The notes under the pieces were generated by a model that worked only from the letters and a program-made list of their open reading frames with translations, did no database searches and was not told where the DNA came from. From Bacillus sonorensis NBRC 101234 = KCTC 13918 (GTDB lineage: Bacteria; Bacillota; Bacilli; Bacillales; Bacillaceae): 64,000 bases of DNA. Both the position numbers and the translations under genes were made by a program. The stretch lies in NCBI RefSeq assembly GCF_001592005.1, contig NZ_BCVZ01000002.1:480827-544826 (forward strand). The letters are read 5' to 3'. Below are positions 50,199 to 58,225 of this stretch, one piece after another (position 1 is the first letter of the stretch; each line of letters begins with the position of its first letter).

Positions 50199-50211
50199 TG
50201 TGGAGCTGGTG

Positions 50212-51651
50212 TCACATCAGTTCCCGCGCTAATTCGGCAATCGTCCGGATGCCTTTTTCAAGGTCGGACAATGAGGCATAGGAGTAGGAGAGCCTGATGC
50301 TTTGCCTTGCTTCTTGATCATAAAGCGTCCCCGGGTTGATCAGGATGTTTTTCTTCAATGCTTTTTCAAATAGCGTATGGATCTGCAGCGGTTTATGAAA
50401 CGTGACCCAAATGTAAAATCCGCCGCTCGGTTTTTCCCAGCTGGCGATCCCTTCGCAGTGGGCCTCTAGGCAGCGCAGTGCCGTGTCGCGCCTTATTTTC
50501 AGTTTATTTCTGATCCGGGCGAGGTTCTTTTCATAAAGGCCGCTTTCCATCCACTTCGCGGCCGCCCATTGGGAAAGGGAGCTTGATCCGTAATCGGTTT
50601 GCATTTTAATGTCCGCCAGCCTTTCGATAACAGGTTCGGGGCCTGCCACCCAGCCGATGCGGAGACCGGGGCTGACGGTTTTCGACAATGTGCCGACATA
50701 AAGAACGTTACCGTCTTGATCGAATGCTTTCAGCGGCGGAGAAGGCGGACCATCGATCCATAAATCGCCGTATGCGTCATCCTCGATGATCGGAAGACAT
50801 TGCTGTTTGCTGATGCGAATCAGCTCTTTTTTTCTTTCTTCCGTCATCTGTCTGCCTGTCGGGTTATGAAATGTCGGAATCGTATACAAAAGGTCTGCGC
50901 CGCATTGTTTTTTGCAGGCCGGAATGACGGCCGGGTCTAATCCCTTTTCATCCGCCGGAATCCCGCATAGCTTCATCTCCATCGATTGGAAAACGTGAAG
51001 CGAGTAAAGGTATGACGGCCTTTCCGTGAGCACGGCGGACTTTCGTTTCAGAAGACCGATCGATATGAGCTGGAGCGCCTGCAGGGCGCCGGAAACAATT
51101 AAAATGGAATCAGGCGAGACACTCACACCTTTTTGTTCGAGGCGATCCTTGATGACTTCCCTTGTATAGCGGTTTCCTTTTGGCTCTTCATAACCGAGGG
51201 TAAGTTTCTCAGCTTCAGCATGGCGAAGAATTGTTTTCATGTCCCGATAAGGCAGAAGTTCAGGAGACAGCTCTCCTGTTCCAAGTCTGATGATTTCTTT
51301 TTTGACCTCCTGCCGGTTGATTTCCTGGATTGTCAATGAATTCGGGCGGTGAATCCCTGACCGGACATAGCTGGTCCAATCGAGCGCCGGACCTGAAGCA
51401 AGCCCGCTCCATGTATATTTCGTCACTTTTGTGCCGCCTCCCCGTTTTCCCTCCAGCAGCCCTTCAGCGGTTAATTCATCTATCGCGGCGGTCACCGTGC
51501 TCCTGTTGACACAAAATATCGAGGCGAGTTTGCGCTGGGAAGGGATTTTTGTTCCGACAGGCCATTCTCCTTTGAGGATCTTTTCTTTGATGATCTGTTC
51601 AATTTGCTGATATAACGGGATGTCTGAGTTTCGGTCCAACTGGTTGTTCAC
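50212..51651 (-). CDS. yisV: MocR-type regulator (GntR winged helix plus aminotransferase domain), YisV-like
   Basis: The 479-residue protein has a GntR winged-helix domain in about residues 1-75 (IPLYQQIEQIIKE, SQRKLASIFCVNRSTVTAAIDEL) fused to a class I aminotransferase fold (about 105-479) with the PLP lysine in YVGTLSKTVSPGLRIGW (near residue 310). MocR proteins usually bind PLP or an amino-compound and control a neighbouring gene. Here the divergent LysE-type exporter is the obvious target. The start is uncertain: a GTG at 51651, 14 bases after AGGAG, seems best, but the frame is open to 51711. Confidence 0.88.
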   Translation of the reverse strand: MNNQLDRNSDIPLYQQIEQIIKEKILKGEWPVGTKIPSQRKLASIFCVNRSTVTAAIDELTAEGLLEGKRGGGTKVTKYTWSGLASGPALDWTSYVRSGIHRPNSLTIQEINRQEVKKEIIRLGTGELSPELLPYRDMKTILRHAEAEKLTLGYEEPKGNRYTREVIKDRLEQKGVSVSPDSILIVSGALQALQLISIGLLKRKSAVLTERPSYLYSLHVFQSMEMKLCGIPADEKGLDPAVIPACKKQCGADLLYTIPTFHNPTGRQMTEERKKELIRISKQQCLPIIEDDAYGDLWIDGPPSPPLKAFDQDGNVLYVGTLSKTVSPGLRIGWVAGPEPVIERLADIKMQTDYGSSSLSQWAAAKWMESGLYEKNLARIRNKLKIRRDTALRCLEAHCEGIASWEKPSGGFYIWVTFHKPLQIHTLFEKALKKNILINPGTLYDQEARQSIRLSYSYASLSDLEKGIRTIAELARELM

Positions 51652-51782
51652 TTTTTTTCGTTCAGCTCCTTTTTTCAAAACGTCATTTGGCTGGCTCCCC
51701 CATCCAGCCAAATGGCCGGAGACAATATATTCGTCTTACTCTACAATAAAACGGACGTGTTTTGAAAGGGGTTTTTATAGCA

Positions 51783-52391
51783 ATGAACGCAAGTTTTCAT
51801 GGAATGATTCTCGCTTTAGGACTGATTCTTCCTTTAGGAGCGCAAAACGTCTTCATCTTTCAGCAAGCCGCTGTTGCACATCGCTTATGGCGGGTGCTGC
51901 CGCTTGTGGTTTCCGCTTCCTTATGTGACACGCTTCTCATCATACTGGCTGTGACAGGAGTTTCTGCAGCCGTCCCCGGGATGCCTGCCGTAAAGATGAT
52001 CTTGGTAGCAGCAGGCACCTGTTTTCTTTTTTATATGGGCTGGGTCACATGGAACAGCAAGCCTGCCAGTGGAAACAGCAATTCTGACGGTCTGACGGCA
52101 AAAAGGCAAATCGTTTTTGCAGTTGCCGTATCCTTATTCAACCCGCACGCAATACTTGATACTGTCGGTGTCATCGGCACCAATTCTTTAACATATGACG
52201 GCCAGGAAAGATGGCTGTTTACCGGATCGTGCATCTTTGTGTCATGGGTATGGTTTACAGCGCTGGCCGTTTTGGGGCGTATCCTCAGGCGTCTTGATTC
52301 CCGCGGGGCATGGCAGACCCTTTTCAATAAAGGATCCGCTCTTGTGATGTGGGTCCTTGCCGCATATCTTGGTATTTCATTATTTGCTTAA
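51783..52391 (+). CDS. yisU: LysE-family amino acid exporter, YisU-like
   Basis: The 202-residue integral membrane protein has six predicted helices and the LysE signature: PLGAQNVFIFQQA near the N-terminus and FLNPHA-type NPHAILDTVG near residue 115. It is similar to ArgO/LysE basic amino acid exporters; the actual substrate is not known. AAAGGGG lies 11 bases before the ATG at 51783. It is divergent from the MocR gene, which probably controls it. Confidence 0.88.
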   Translation: MNASFHGMILALGLILPLGAQNVFIFQQAAVAHRLWRVLPLVVSASLCDTLLIILAVTGVSAAVPGMPAVKMILVAAGTCFLFYMGWVTWNSKPASGNSNSDGLTAKRQIVFAVAVSLFNPHAILDTVGVIGTNSLTYDGQERWLFTGSCIFVSWVWFTALAVLGRILRRLDSRGAWQTLFNKGSALVMWVLAAYLGISLFA

Positions 52392-52392
52392 A

Positions 52393-52426
52393 GACAGCCG
52401 GCATGCCCTTTCGTATGCCGGTCTTT
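52393..52426 (+). terminator. Terminator of the LysE-type gene
   Basis: CCGGCAT pairs with ATGCCGG, extended by AGAC/GTCT-type pairs, and is followed by a short T-run, 2 bases after the stop. Confidence 0.8.
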
Positions 52427-52432
52427 GAATAA

Positions 52433-52609
52433 TTGAAGATCAGGCAGAGCACAATAGCATCTATCTGGAAAGCGTCTTCCCATCCGCCCTGGCTGGCAAC
52501 GGTATTGGATGCGGACGGTTTCCCGGACTTGTGCGGCGTATGCGCTTTTGCTCATCAAACCAGCGACATACTTGTACTCGCCCAGGAAATCGACACACTC
52601 CTATTCTAA
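52433..52609 (+). other. Possible coding remnant (58 codons, TTG start)
   Basis: An open frame reads protein-like sequence (HPPWLATVLDADGFPDLCG, then TSDILVLAQEIDTLLF) and stops 4 bases inside the end of iolX. It has no ribosome site and starts only at TTG. I cannot assign a family. It could be the degraded end of a lost gene or chance. Confidence 0.3.
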
Positions 52610-53634
52610 ACCGGCATCTGCCCTGTTTGATTCTGAAGTTTTACAGGCCTGCCGCTTGCAAAAGATTCGGTTGCCGCGATCGCGATTTCCAAATTAATGG
52701 CTGCATCTTCTTCGGTTACGATCGGCTTCTTTTGATCACGGACGCATTCGGCAAAGTGCTCGAGCTCCAAACAATATGCTTCATGAAACCTCGTCTGAAA
52801 ATCCGGCACGATGTCAAAGCTGCCGCCTTTTCCGGTCAGCATTGTAAGCGATTGGTTTCGGAGCGTCCCGATAAAAATACTGCCTTCGGTTCCGATGATT
52901 TCGGCGCGAATATCATAGCCGTAAGGAGAGTTTCGGCTTGCCTCCGTATCCCCGGCGGCGCCTGAATCAAATTCCATATAGGTGAGGGCCTGATCGACGT
53001 CCCCGCATTCGTCCATAAAGCCATGCTTTAAAATCCGCCCGTGCCCGGATACGGAAGTGATTTCCGCTCCCATTAAATAGCGGGCAATATCATAATCATG
53101 GATTGAACAATCGATAAAAATGCCGCCGCTGTTTTTAATAAATTCAGCTGGCGGGGAACCAAAGTCGCGCGTAAACCCTTTAAAATAGATCGGTTTGCCG
53201 ATCTCGCCGGCATCGATTCTTTTTTTGGCATCCGCATATGCCGGATCAAACCGCCTCATAAATCCGACTTGGCAAATGACGCCGGTCTCCTTGATCTTCT
53301 TAACGATTTCTTTTGATTCATCAAGATGTAATGTCAGCGGCTTTTCGACAAAAATCTGTTTGCCGCAATCAGCCGCCTGTTTTATCATGTCCGCATGAGT
53401 GGTTGTCGGCGTGACAATGATAACTGCGTCTATATCCGGATCCTGGAGAAATTCATATGGGTCCGCAGACCATTTTTCGACGCCCAGCTCGGCGGCTGCC
53501 TGCTCAGCTCTGCCTTTCAGCGGATCGGCTACAGCCGCAAGCTGCGCGCCTTGCACAGCCGTTTTTAAGTTCTTCGCATGGTAATAGCCGAGCCTTCCCA
53601 ATCCCAATACTGCACATCTCACGTTTTCTGACAT
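52606..53634 (-). CDS. iolX: IolX (YisS), scyllo-inositol 2-dehydrogenase (NAD+)
   Basis: The 342-residue Gfo/Idh/MocA oxidoreductase has an N-terminal Rossmann domain with AVLGLGRLGYYHAKN, the catalytic EKPLTLH (Lys near residue 95), and the HDYDIARYLMG helix of inositol dehydrogenases. IolX lets B. subtilis use scyllo-inositol. The ATG at 53634 follows AAGGGGAG; length equals B. subtilis YisS. It sits downstream of degA (iolQ), its known repressor, with operator-like sites in between. Confidence 0.92.
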   Translation of the reverse strand: MSENVRCAVLGLGRLGYYHAKNLKTAVQGAQLAAVADPLKGRAEQAAAELGVEKWSADPYEFLQDPDIDAVIIVTPTTTHADMIKQAADCGKQIFVEKPLTLHLDESKEIVKKIKETGVICQVGFMRRFDPAYADAKKRIDAGEIGKPIYFKGFTRDFGSPPAEFIKNSGGIFIDCSIHDYDIARYLMGAEITSVSGHGRILKHGFMDECGDVDQALTYMEFDSGAAGDTEASRNSPYGYDIRAEIIGTEGSIFIGTLRNQSLTMLTGKGGSFDIVPDFQTRFHEAYCLELEHFAECVRDQKKPIVTEEDAAINLEIAIAATESFASGRPVKLQNQTGQMPV

Positions 53635-53664
53635 GTTCAACTCCCCTTTGTGTCTGATTCATTT

Positions 53665-53706
53665 GACGGCATTTTTCTACAGGCTATCCCGCAGAAAAAT
53701 GCCGTC
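53665..53706 (-). repeat. 14-base perfect inverted repeat in the iolX leader
   Basis: GACGGCATTTTTCT (53665-53678) is repeated inverted at 53693-53706 with a 14-base loop. It lies in the predicted 5' untranslated part of the iolX mRNA, about 30 bases ahead of the start codon. There is no T-run after it, so it is not a normal terminator. Confidence 0.8.
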
Positions 53707-53710
53707 TGTT

Positions 53711-53728
53711 TTGTAAGCGCTTCACTCC
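53711..53728 (-). promoter_or_regulatory. IolQ-like operator, site A (weak)
   Basis: It contains AAGCGCTT within TTGTAAGCGCTTCACTCC. It shares only the core with the other two sites and lies within the iolX leader. Confidence 0.4.
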
Positions 53729-53792
53729 AACGGCGGAGACAGCCTTCTTTCGCCTGTGCAGCTATCCTAATAAAACGCTGCCGCCACATGCG

Positions 53793-53810
53793 AGAAAGCG
53801 CTTGCTCAAC
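53793..53810 (-). promoter_or_regulatory. IolQ (DegA) operator, site B
   Basis: AGAAAGCGCTTGCTCAAC matches 17 of 18 positions of the published IolQ operator consensus AGAAARCGCTTKCKCAAA as I recall it. It lies at the predicted transcription start of iolX. Confidence 0.75.
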
Positions 53811-53819
53811 ATCGGTTTT

Positions 53820-53848
53820 ATTCTATCGCCGTTCATATACTTCTGCAA
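53820..53848 (-). promoter_or_regulatory. iolX promoter
   Basis: On the minus strand a -35 TTGCAG (53843-53848), 17-base spacer and -10 TAGAAT (53820-53825) lie immediately upstream of operator B. Confidence 0.65.
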
Positions 53849-53912
53849 CACTTTTTTCACTCCTCTCATTATATTTTTGCAAATGAGACAGAAAAAACAA
53901 ACACCAATTCAG

Positions 53913-53930
53913 AGCAAGCGCTTGCACAAA
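53913..53930 (-). promoter_or_regulatory. IolQ (DegA) operator, site C
   Basis: AGCAAGCGCTTGCACAAA resembles site B with about two mismatches to the consensus and lies about 100 bases upstream of the promoter, so looping between sites is possible. Confidence 0.6.
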
Positions 53931-53958
53931 ATGCAGCCAAAAGGAGCCGCTTTGACAG

Positions 53959-55005
53959 TTAAAGCGGCTGCCTCTTTTCCGATATCTTTTCGTCGATTCG
54001 GAGCGGTGCGGTTGACTGTCTGATCACAAGTTCCGGGGTGAGAATCATTTTGCTTTTTGATTTTTTCTTGCCGTGAATGTCTTCGGCAAGCAGTTCAACA
54101 ACGCGGCGCCCCATTTCTTCTATCGGCTGTGACACGGTTGTAAGCGGCGGGTCGATCATTTCCGCCAAAATCGTATTATCGAAGCCGATGACTGATAAAT
54201 CCCCAGGCACTTTCAGCCCCCATTCCCTTGCCGTCTGGATCACGGCGCAGGCCAGCACATCATTGACGGCAAAAACGGCCGTCGGAACCTTCTGAGCGAA
54301 CATGGCTGCGGCGGCTTCTTTACCGTTTTGAAGAGAAAAACCCGTTCCAGCCATCAGCGACTCATCGATTTCAATTCCCGCTTCATCCATTGCTTTTTTA
54401 AAGCCTTTCAGACGGTCTTTTTCACCTGTTGTCGATCCGTCGCCGATCAAGCAGGCGATCTTTTGATGGCCGAGCGAGATTAAATGTTTTGCAGCCAAAT
54501 ACCCGCCCATGACATCATCAATGACCACGACGTCCATCGGAAAAAGAGCGCGATCCTGCGAAATCATCACAAGCGGAATACCTTTTTCCACAATATCCTC
54601 AAGCGCGGCAAAGCTTTCTTTGTTTTCTATGCCTGTCGCAAAAATGATGCCGTCGACATTTTTTTGCCTCAGCACTGAAAAATACTTTGTTTCTTTTTCC
54701 GGATTCCTGTCCGTCGAACACATGATAATGCTGAACCCAAGCTCATCCGCCCGTTCTTCAACGCTTTTGGCCAGTTCTCCGAAAAAAGGGTTTGCGATAT
54801 CGGGCGTCAAGAGGCCGATGATATTCGTACGCTTCCCGGTCAGCGCAGAAGCGTGGACATTCGGCTGATAATCAAGCTCTTTCATGACCTCCAGCACTTT
54901 TTGTCTTGTCGATTTGCTGATTCTCCCGGTATGATTGATCACCCGCGAAACTGTGGAAATAGAAACGCCGGCTGCTTCCGCTACATCATAAATGGTTTTT
55001 TTCAT
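53959..55005 (-). CDS. degA: DegA (IolQ), LacI-family repressor
   Basis: The 348-residue LacI/GalR regulator has a helix-turn-helix in residues 1-50 (TIYDVAEAAGVSISTVSRVINH), hinge helix, and periplasmic-binding-like sensor domain (about 60-335). In B. subtilis it was first linked to degradation of PRPP amidotransferase and later shown to repress iolX (IolQ). Here it lies directly upstream of iolX, with matching operator sequences in the gap. GGAAG-type ribosome site before the ATG. Confidence 0.92.
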   Translation of the reverse strand: MKKTIYDVAEAAGVSISTVSRVINHTGRISKSTRQKVLEVMKELDYQPNVHASALTGKRTNIIGLLTPDIANPFFGELAKSVEERADELGFSIIMCSTDRNPEKETKYFSVLRQKNVDGIIFATGIENKESFAALEDIVEKGIPLVMISQDRALFPMDVVVIDDVMGGYLAAKHLISLGHQKIACLIGDGSTTGEKDRLKGFKKAMDEAGIEIDESLMAGTGFSLQNGKEAAAAMFAQKVPTAVFAVNDVLACAVIQTAREWGLKVPGDLSVIGFDNTILAEMIDPPLTTVSQPIEEMGRRVVELLAEDIHGKKKSKSKMILTPELVIRQSTAPLRIDEKISEKRQPL

Positions 55006-55051
55006 TTTGTCTTCCTCACCCGTATCCGCAATAAGATTTTCTAATATTCCA

Positions 55052-55621
55052 TTATAGAGTGCGGCAGCCGTGTCCGCAAATCTGCTCCCACTCCTCTCTT
55101 AACATTCCGTACCTGATGGAATCATAATATGTTCCATTGTAATATCTGACTTTGCGAATACGCCCCTCCATCGTAAATCCCGCTTTTTCCGCGCACTTCA
55201 TCATCCGCTGATTTCCAGACCAAGTGGTCATCCCGATTCTCGGAATATCCATGTTTTCAAACAAATAGCCGACCCACAGCTTCACGGCTTCAGTGCCGTA
55301 GCCGCCGTTCCAATAGAAAGGATCATAGATGACGATTCCACATTCAAGCCAGCGGGTCGGCCTGCATTCCCAATAGTAGGACACCGTCCCCTTCAAGACT
55401 CCGCCGATCTCTATCGCCGCATAGCGGGGAGGCTTATCTTTCAAAGCCGGCAAAAACGAATCGATGAAATATTGATACGGTTCAGGCTGCAGCGGAAAAT
55501 AAGGCGCATCCCATTTTTTCCATTCAGGTTTTTTCACCCCATAGATCATGTTCCACAATCCAGGCAGGTCATCCATGGTGATCTGACGCAGTTTGACTTT
55601 TTCGCCATGTATAGGCGCCAC
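55052..55621 (-). CDS. RimJ/RimL-type GNAT acetyltransferase
   Basis: The 189-residue GNAT protein of the RimJ/RimL (Acetyltransf_3) group has VKLRQITMDDLPGLW at the N-terminus, the acetyl-CoA-binding region WNGGYGTEAVKLWVGYLFE, and a C-terminal RYYNGTYYDSIRYGML. The last is the usual ending of enzymes that acetylate small amines, antibiotics or protein N-termini. The substrate is unknown. The start is GTG, 7 bases after GGAGG. It lies between degA and yisR and has no counterpart there in B. subtilis 168 as I recall it. Confidence 0.87.
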   Translation of the reverse strand: MAPIHGEKVKLRQITMDDLPGLWNMIYGVKKPEWKKWDAPYFPLQPEPYQYFIDSFLPALKDKPPRYAAIEIGGVLKGTVSYYWECRPTRWLECGIVIYDPFYWNGGYGTEAVKLWVGYLFENMDIPRIGMTTWSGNQRMMKCAEKAGFTMEGRIRKVRYYNGTYYDSIRYGMLREEWEQICGHGCRTL

Positions 55622-55637
55622 GTGTTTCCCTCCTTTT

Positions 55638-56501
55638 TCATTCTATATTTCTCTTCATCATCTTTCGGTACTCGATGGGCGAAATTCCTTCCATTTGCTT
55701 GAAAAGCTTTGAAAAATACGTCGGATCATCAATGCCGACTTGTTCCGCGATTGATGACATTTTGTCATTTGTCACGGAAAGCAGCCGCTTCGCTTCAAGG
55801 ATGCGCGCCTTATTGGCATACTGCCCCGGCGTCAGGCCGACCGCTTTTTGCATGCAGCGGGTAATGTAGTCCTGGTTGTAATGCAGAGCTTGCGCCAGTC
55901 GATCCATGCTCAGCTTTTCTTTATAATGGCGGTCAATATAGCGCTGCGCTTCTGACGCCACCCGTTCATTCGCGGAAGGAATGCGGAACGCCTCTTTCTG
56001 CAGGTGAATCAGCAGCTCTTCAAACAAAAGCTGCTTCCTCAAAGGCAAATCCGTATTCTCGGCTGTATCATCTATCAAACTTCTAAACTGCTTTTCAATA
56101 AACGTCTTTTGATCGACTTTTCCCTTCCTCGGAAGCCTCAGGCTGTATAAAGGGGGCGTCTCAAACGTTCCCTTCTCGAGCTTGAGCCCGGTCCAATTCT
56201 CACCTCCCTGATCCGCCAATTCGTATGATTTCTCTTGAAAGTGAAGCCAGAAATAATGGGTATCCTCATGACAGCCCTGATGGCCGTAATGCTTCAGCCC
56301 CGGTATGAGGATAATATATTCTCCTTCCCTGATGCGATAGGGCTTGCCGCCTTCCGTCAAAAACAGCTCCCCTTTTATAACATATAAAAGGTCAAAAACG
56401 GAATATTCACGTTTTATATGTTTTTCTCCTGTTTTGAACACGCCTTCCCCACAGGTGATTAAAACAGGCAGCGGCGGGATCTTGAAGATGATATGGTCCA
56501 A
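55638..56501 (-). CDS. yisR: YisR, AraC-family transcriptional regulator
   Basis: The 287-residue protein has an N-terminal cupin-type sensing domain (about 15-140; YRIREGEYIILIPGLKHYG) and a C-terminal AraC double helix-turn-helix (about 185-285; IAEQVGIDDPTYFSKLFKQMEGISPIEYRK). The start is TTG with GGGGGGAG just upstream. It is divergent from yisQ, the likely regulated gene. The length equals B. subtilis YisR. Confidence 0.9.
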   Translation of the reverse strand: MDHIIFKIPPLPVLITCGEGVFKTGEKHIKREYSVFDLLYVIKGELFLTEGGKPYRIREGEYIILIPGLKHYGHQGCHEDTHYFWLHFQEKSYELADQGGENWTGLKLEKGTFETPPLYSLRLPRKGKVDQKTFIEKQFRSLIDDTAENTDLPLRKQLLFEELLIHLQKEAFRIPSANERVASEAQRYIDRHYKEKLSMDRLAQALHYNQDYITRCMQKAVGLTPGQYANKARILEAKRLLSVTNDKMSSIAEQVGIDDPTYFSKLFKQMEGISPIEYRKMMKRNIE

Positions 56502-56620
56502 TGTTCTCCCCCCTTTGATTTAGTCGGATTTCTCCAAGAAGTATCGGTTTCGTCTCTTTTTATTATAAAAAAATGGCGTTACACTATTAATCGGATTTTG
56601 AAAAGAAAGGGGTCACCGCC

Positions 56621-57961
56621 ATGAAGAAAACAAACGTTCAAAACCTCTCTTTATTCGCTTTGACCTGGCCGATTTTTATTGAGGTTTCATTATATATGCT
56701 GATGGGCAACGCTGATACCCTGATGCTCAGCCAATATTCCGACGACAGCGTGGCAGCCGTCGGCGTCAGCAACCAAATGCTGAATCTGATCATCGTCATG
56801 TTTGGATTCATCGCAACAGGCACTACGGTCGTTATTTCACAATTTTTAGGATCACGGCAAAAAGCGGCAGCGATGGATGTCGGGCATGTTTCCATCAGCG
56901 CCAATTTTATCATCAGCCTGCTGATCAGCGCAGTCATTTTTGTTTTTGCAGAACCGCTTTTATTGATGATGGGCCTGTCAGCCGAACTGCTTGGTGAAGC
57001 AAAAATCTTTTTGCAAATCGTCGGCGGGCTGTCCTTCATTCAGGCTCTCATCATGACATTCAGCGCCATTTTGAAAAGCTACGGCCATACGAAGGATACG
57101 ATGGCTGTCACGATCGGCATGAATATTTTAAATATCGCAGGCAACTATCTTGTTATTTTCGGGCCGTTCGGATTTCCGGTATTAGGCGTTACAGGGGTGG
57201 CGCTGTCTACTTCAACGGCGCGCATCATCGGCCTGTTTGCGATCGCTCTGCTCGTCAAAAAGCGCATTGGAATGCCGATCTTCTCAAAACGGCTTTTTTT
57301 CATTCAAAAAGGACATTTACAGAAGCTGCTCAAAATCGGCATCCCTTCGGCCGGCGAACAGCTTTCTTATAATGCGTCACAGATGATCATCACCTATTTT
57401 ATCACGCTGATGGGCGCACAGGCGCTGACGACAAAAGTATATGCGCAAAATCTGATGATGTTTATCATGCTTTTTGGCACGGCGATCAGTCAGGGAACCC
57501 AAATTTTAATCGGACGCCATATCGGCGCCAAACAATTTGATGAAGCTTACAGCAGATGCCTGAAAAGTCTCTGGTGGGCGTTGGCGATTACGACCTTCAC
57601 CTCCGTTCTCTTCGCCCTGTTTTCAAAACCGCTGATCGGCATCTTCAGTCAAAACCCAGATATTATCGCGACAGCCAGCATGTTAATCGTCATGACGATC
57701 ATCCTTGAGCCCGGCCGTTCATTCAATGTGGTCATCATCAACTCTCTCAGGGCCGTCGGGGACGCAAAATATCCCGTCTATATGGCGATCATCTCTATGT
57801 GGGGGATCGGCCTGCCAATCGCTTATATTTTTGGCATTCAGCTCGAACTCGGGCTTGCGGGAATTTGGTTTTCGTTTATTGCCGATGAATGGGTTAGAGG
57901 GATTTTGATGTACAGAAGATGGAGATCAAAGATATGGCTGCAAAAAGGGTTTGCGGCTTAA
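56621..57961 (+). CDS. yisQ: YisQ, MATE-family efflux transporter
   Basis: The 446-residue protein has twelve predicted membrane helices in two MatE halves, with conserved TWPIFIEVSLYMLMGNADTL at the start and GPFGFPVLGVTGVALST between the halves. It exports small molecules by Na+ or H+ antiport; the substrate is unknown. AAAGGGGTC lies before the ATG. It is divergent from yisR. Confidence 0.92.
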   Translation: MKKTNVQNLSLFALTWPIFIEVSLYMLMGNADTLMLSQYSDDSVAAVGVSNQMLNLIIVMFGFIATGTTVVISQFLGSRQKAAAMDVGHVSISANFIISLLISAVIFVFAEPLLLMMGLSAELLGEAKIFLQIVGGLSFIQALIMTFSAILKSYGHTKDTMAVTIGMNILNIAGNYLVIFGPFGFPVLGVTGVALSTSTARIIGLFAIALLVKKRIGMPIFSKRLFFIQKGHLQKLLKIGIPSAGEQLSYNASQMIITYFITLMGAQALTTKVYAQNLMMFIMLFGTAISQGTQILIGRHIGAKQFDEAYSRCLKSLWWALAITTFTSVLFALFSKPLIGIFSQNPDIIATASMLIVMTIILEPGRSFNVVIINSLRAVGDAKYPVYMAIISMWGIGLPIAYIFGIQLELGLAGIWFSFIADEWVRGILMYRRWRSKIWLQKGFAA

Positions 57962-57988
57962 CCGGCTTTCAATCGAATGCCGGTTTTT
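57961..57988 (+). terminator. yisQ terminator
   Basis: ACCGGC pairs with GCCGGT around a 12-base loop and is followed by TTTTT, at the yisQ stop. Confidence 0.75.
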
Positions 57989-57989
57989 C

Positions 57990-58200
57990 GTTATGAAAGC
58001 GCATATCTGCTGAAACATAAGAATGAGAGTTCCCAGATGATGGGCGGTGATGAAGGCATCGGCTCCGGTCCTTGACTACGCTGAACACGGCTCCTCGGCT
58101 TCCGAACATCAAGAAAGCTGCATGGCCGGCAGAACCTCCGATTTTGAAACGGGCCTTGTATCACAGTTACACCACTTAAAACCGAACAAATCCAATAAAA
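57990..58200. other. Gene-free stretch between yisQ and asnO
   Basis: B. subtilis has yizA and yisP in this interval. Neither is recognisable here. Fragments of open frame on the minus strand (for example AFITAHHLGTLILMFQQIC) look protein-like but are interrupted and unassigned. Confidence 0.45.
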
Positions 58201-58201
58201 A

Positions 58202-58224
58202 AGCACCCGGCGGCCGCCGGGTGT
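58202..58224 (-). terminator. asnO terminator
   Basis: A perfect GC-rich palindrome (CACCCGGCGG with CCGCCGGGTG) follows the asnO stop and ends in GCTTTTTTAT on the minus strand. Confidence 0.9.
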
Positions 58225-58225
58225 T

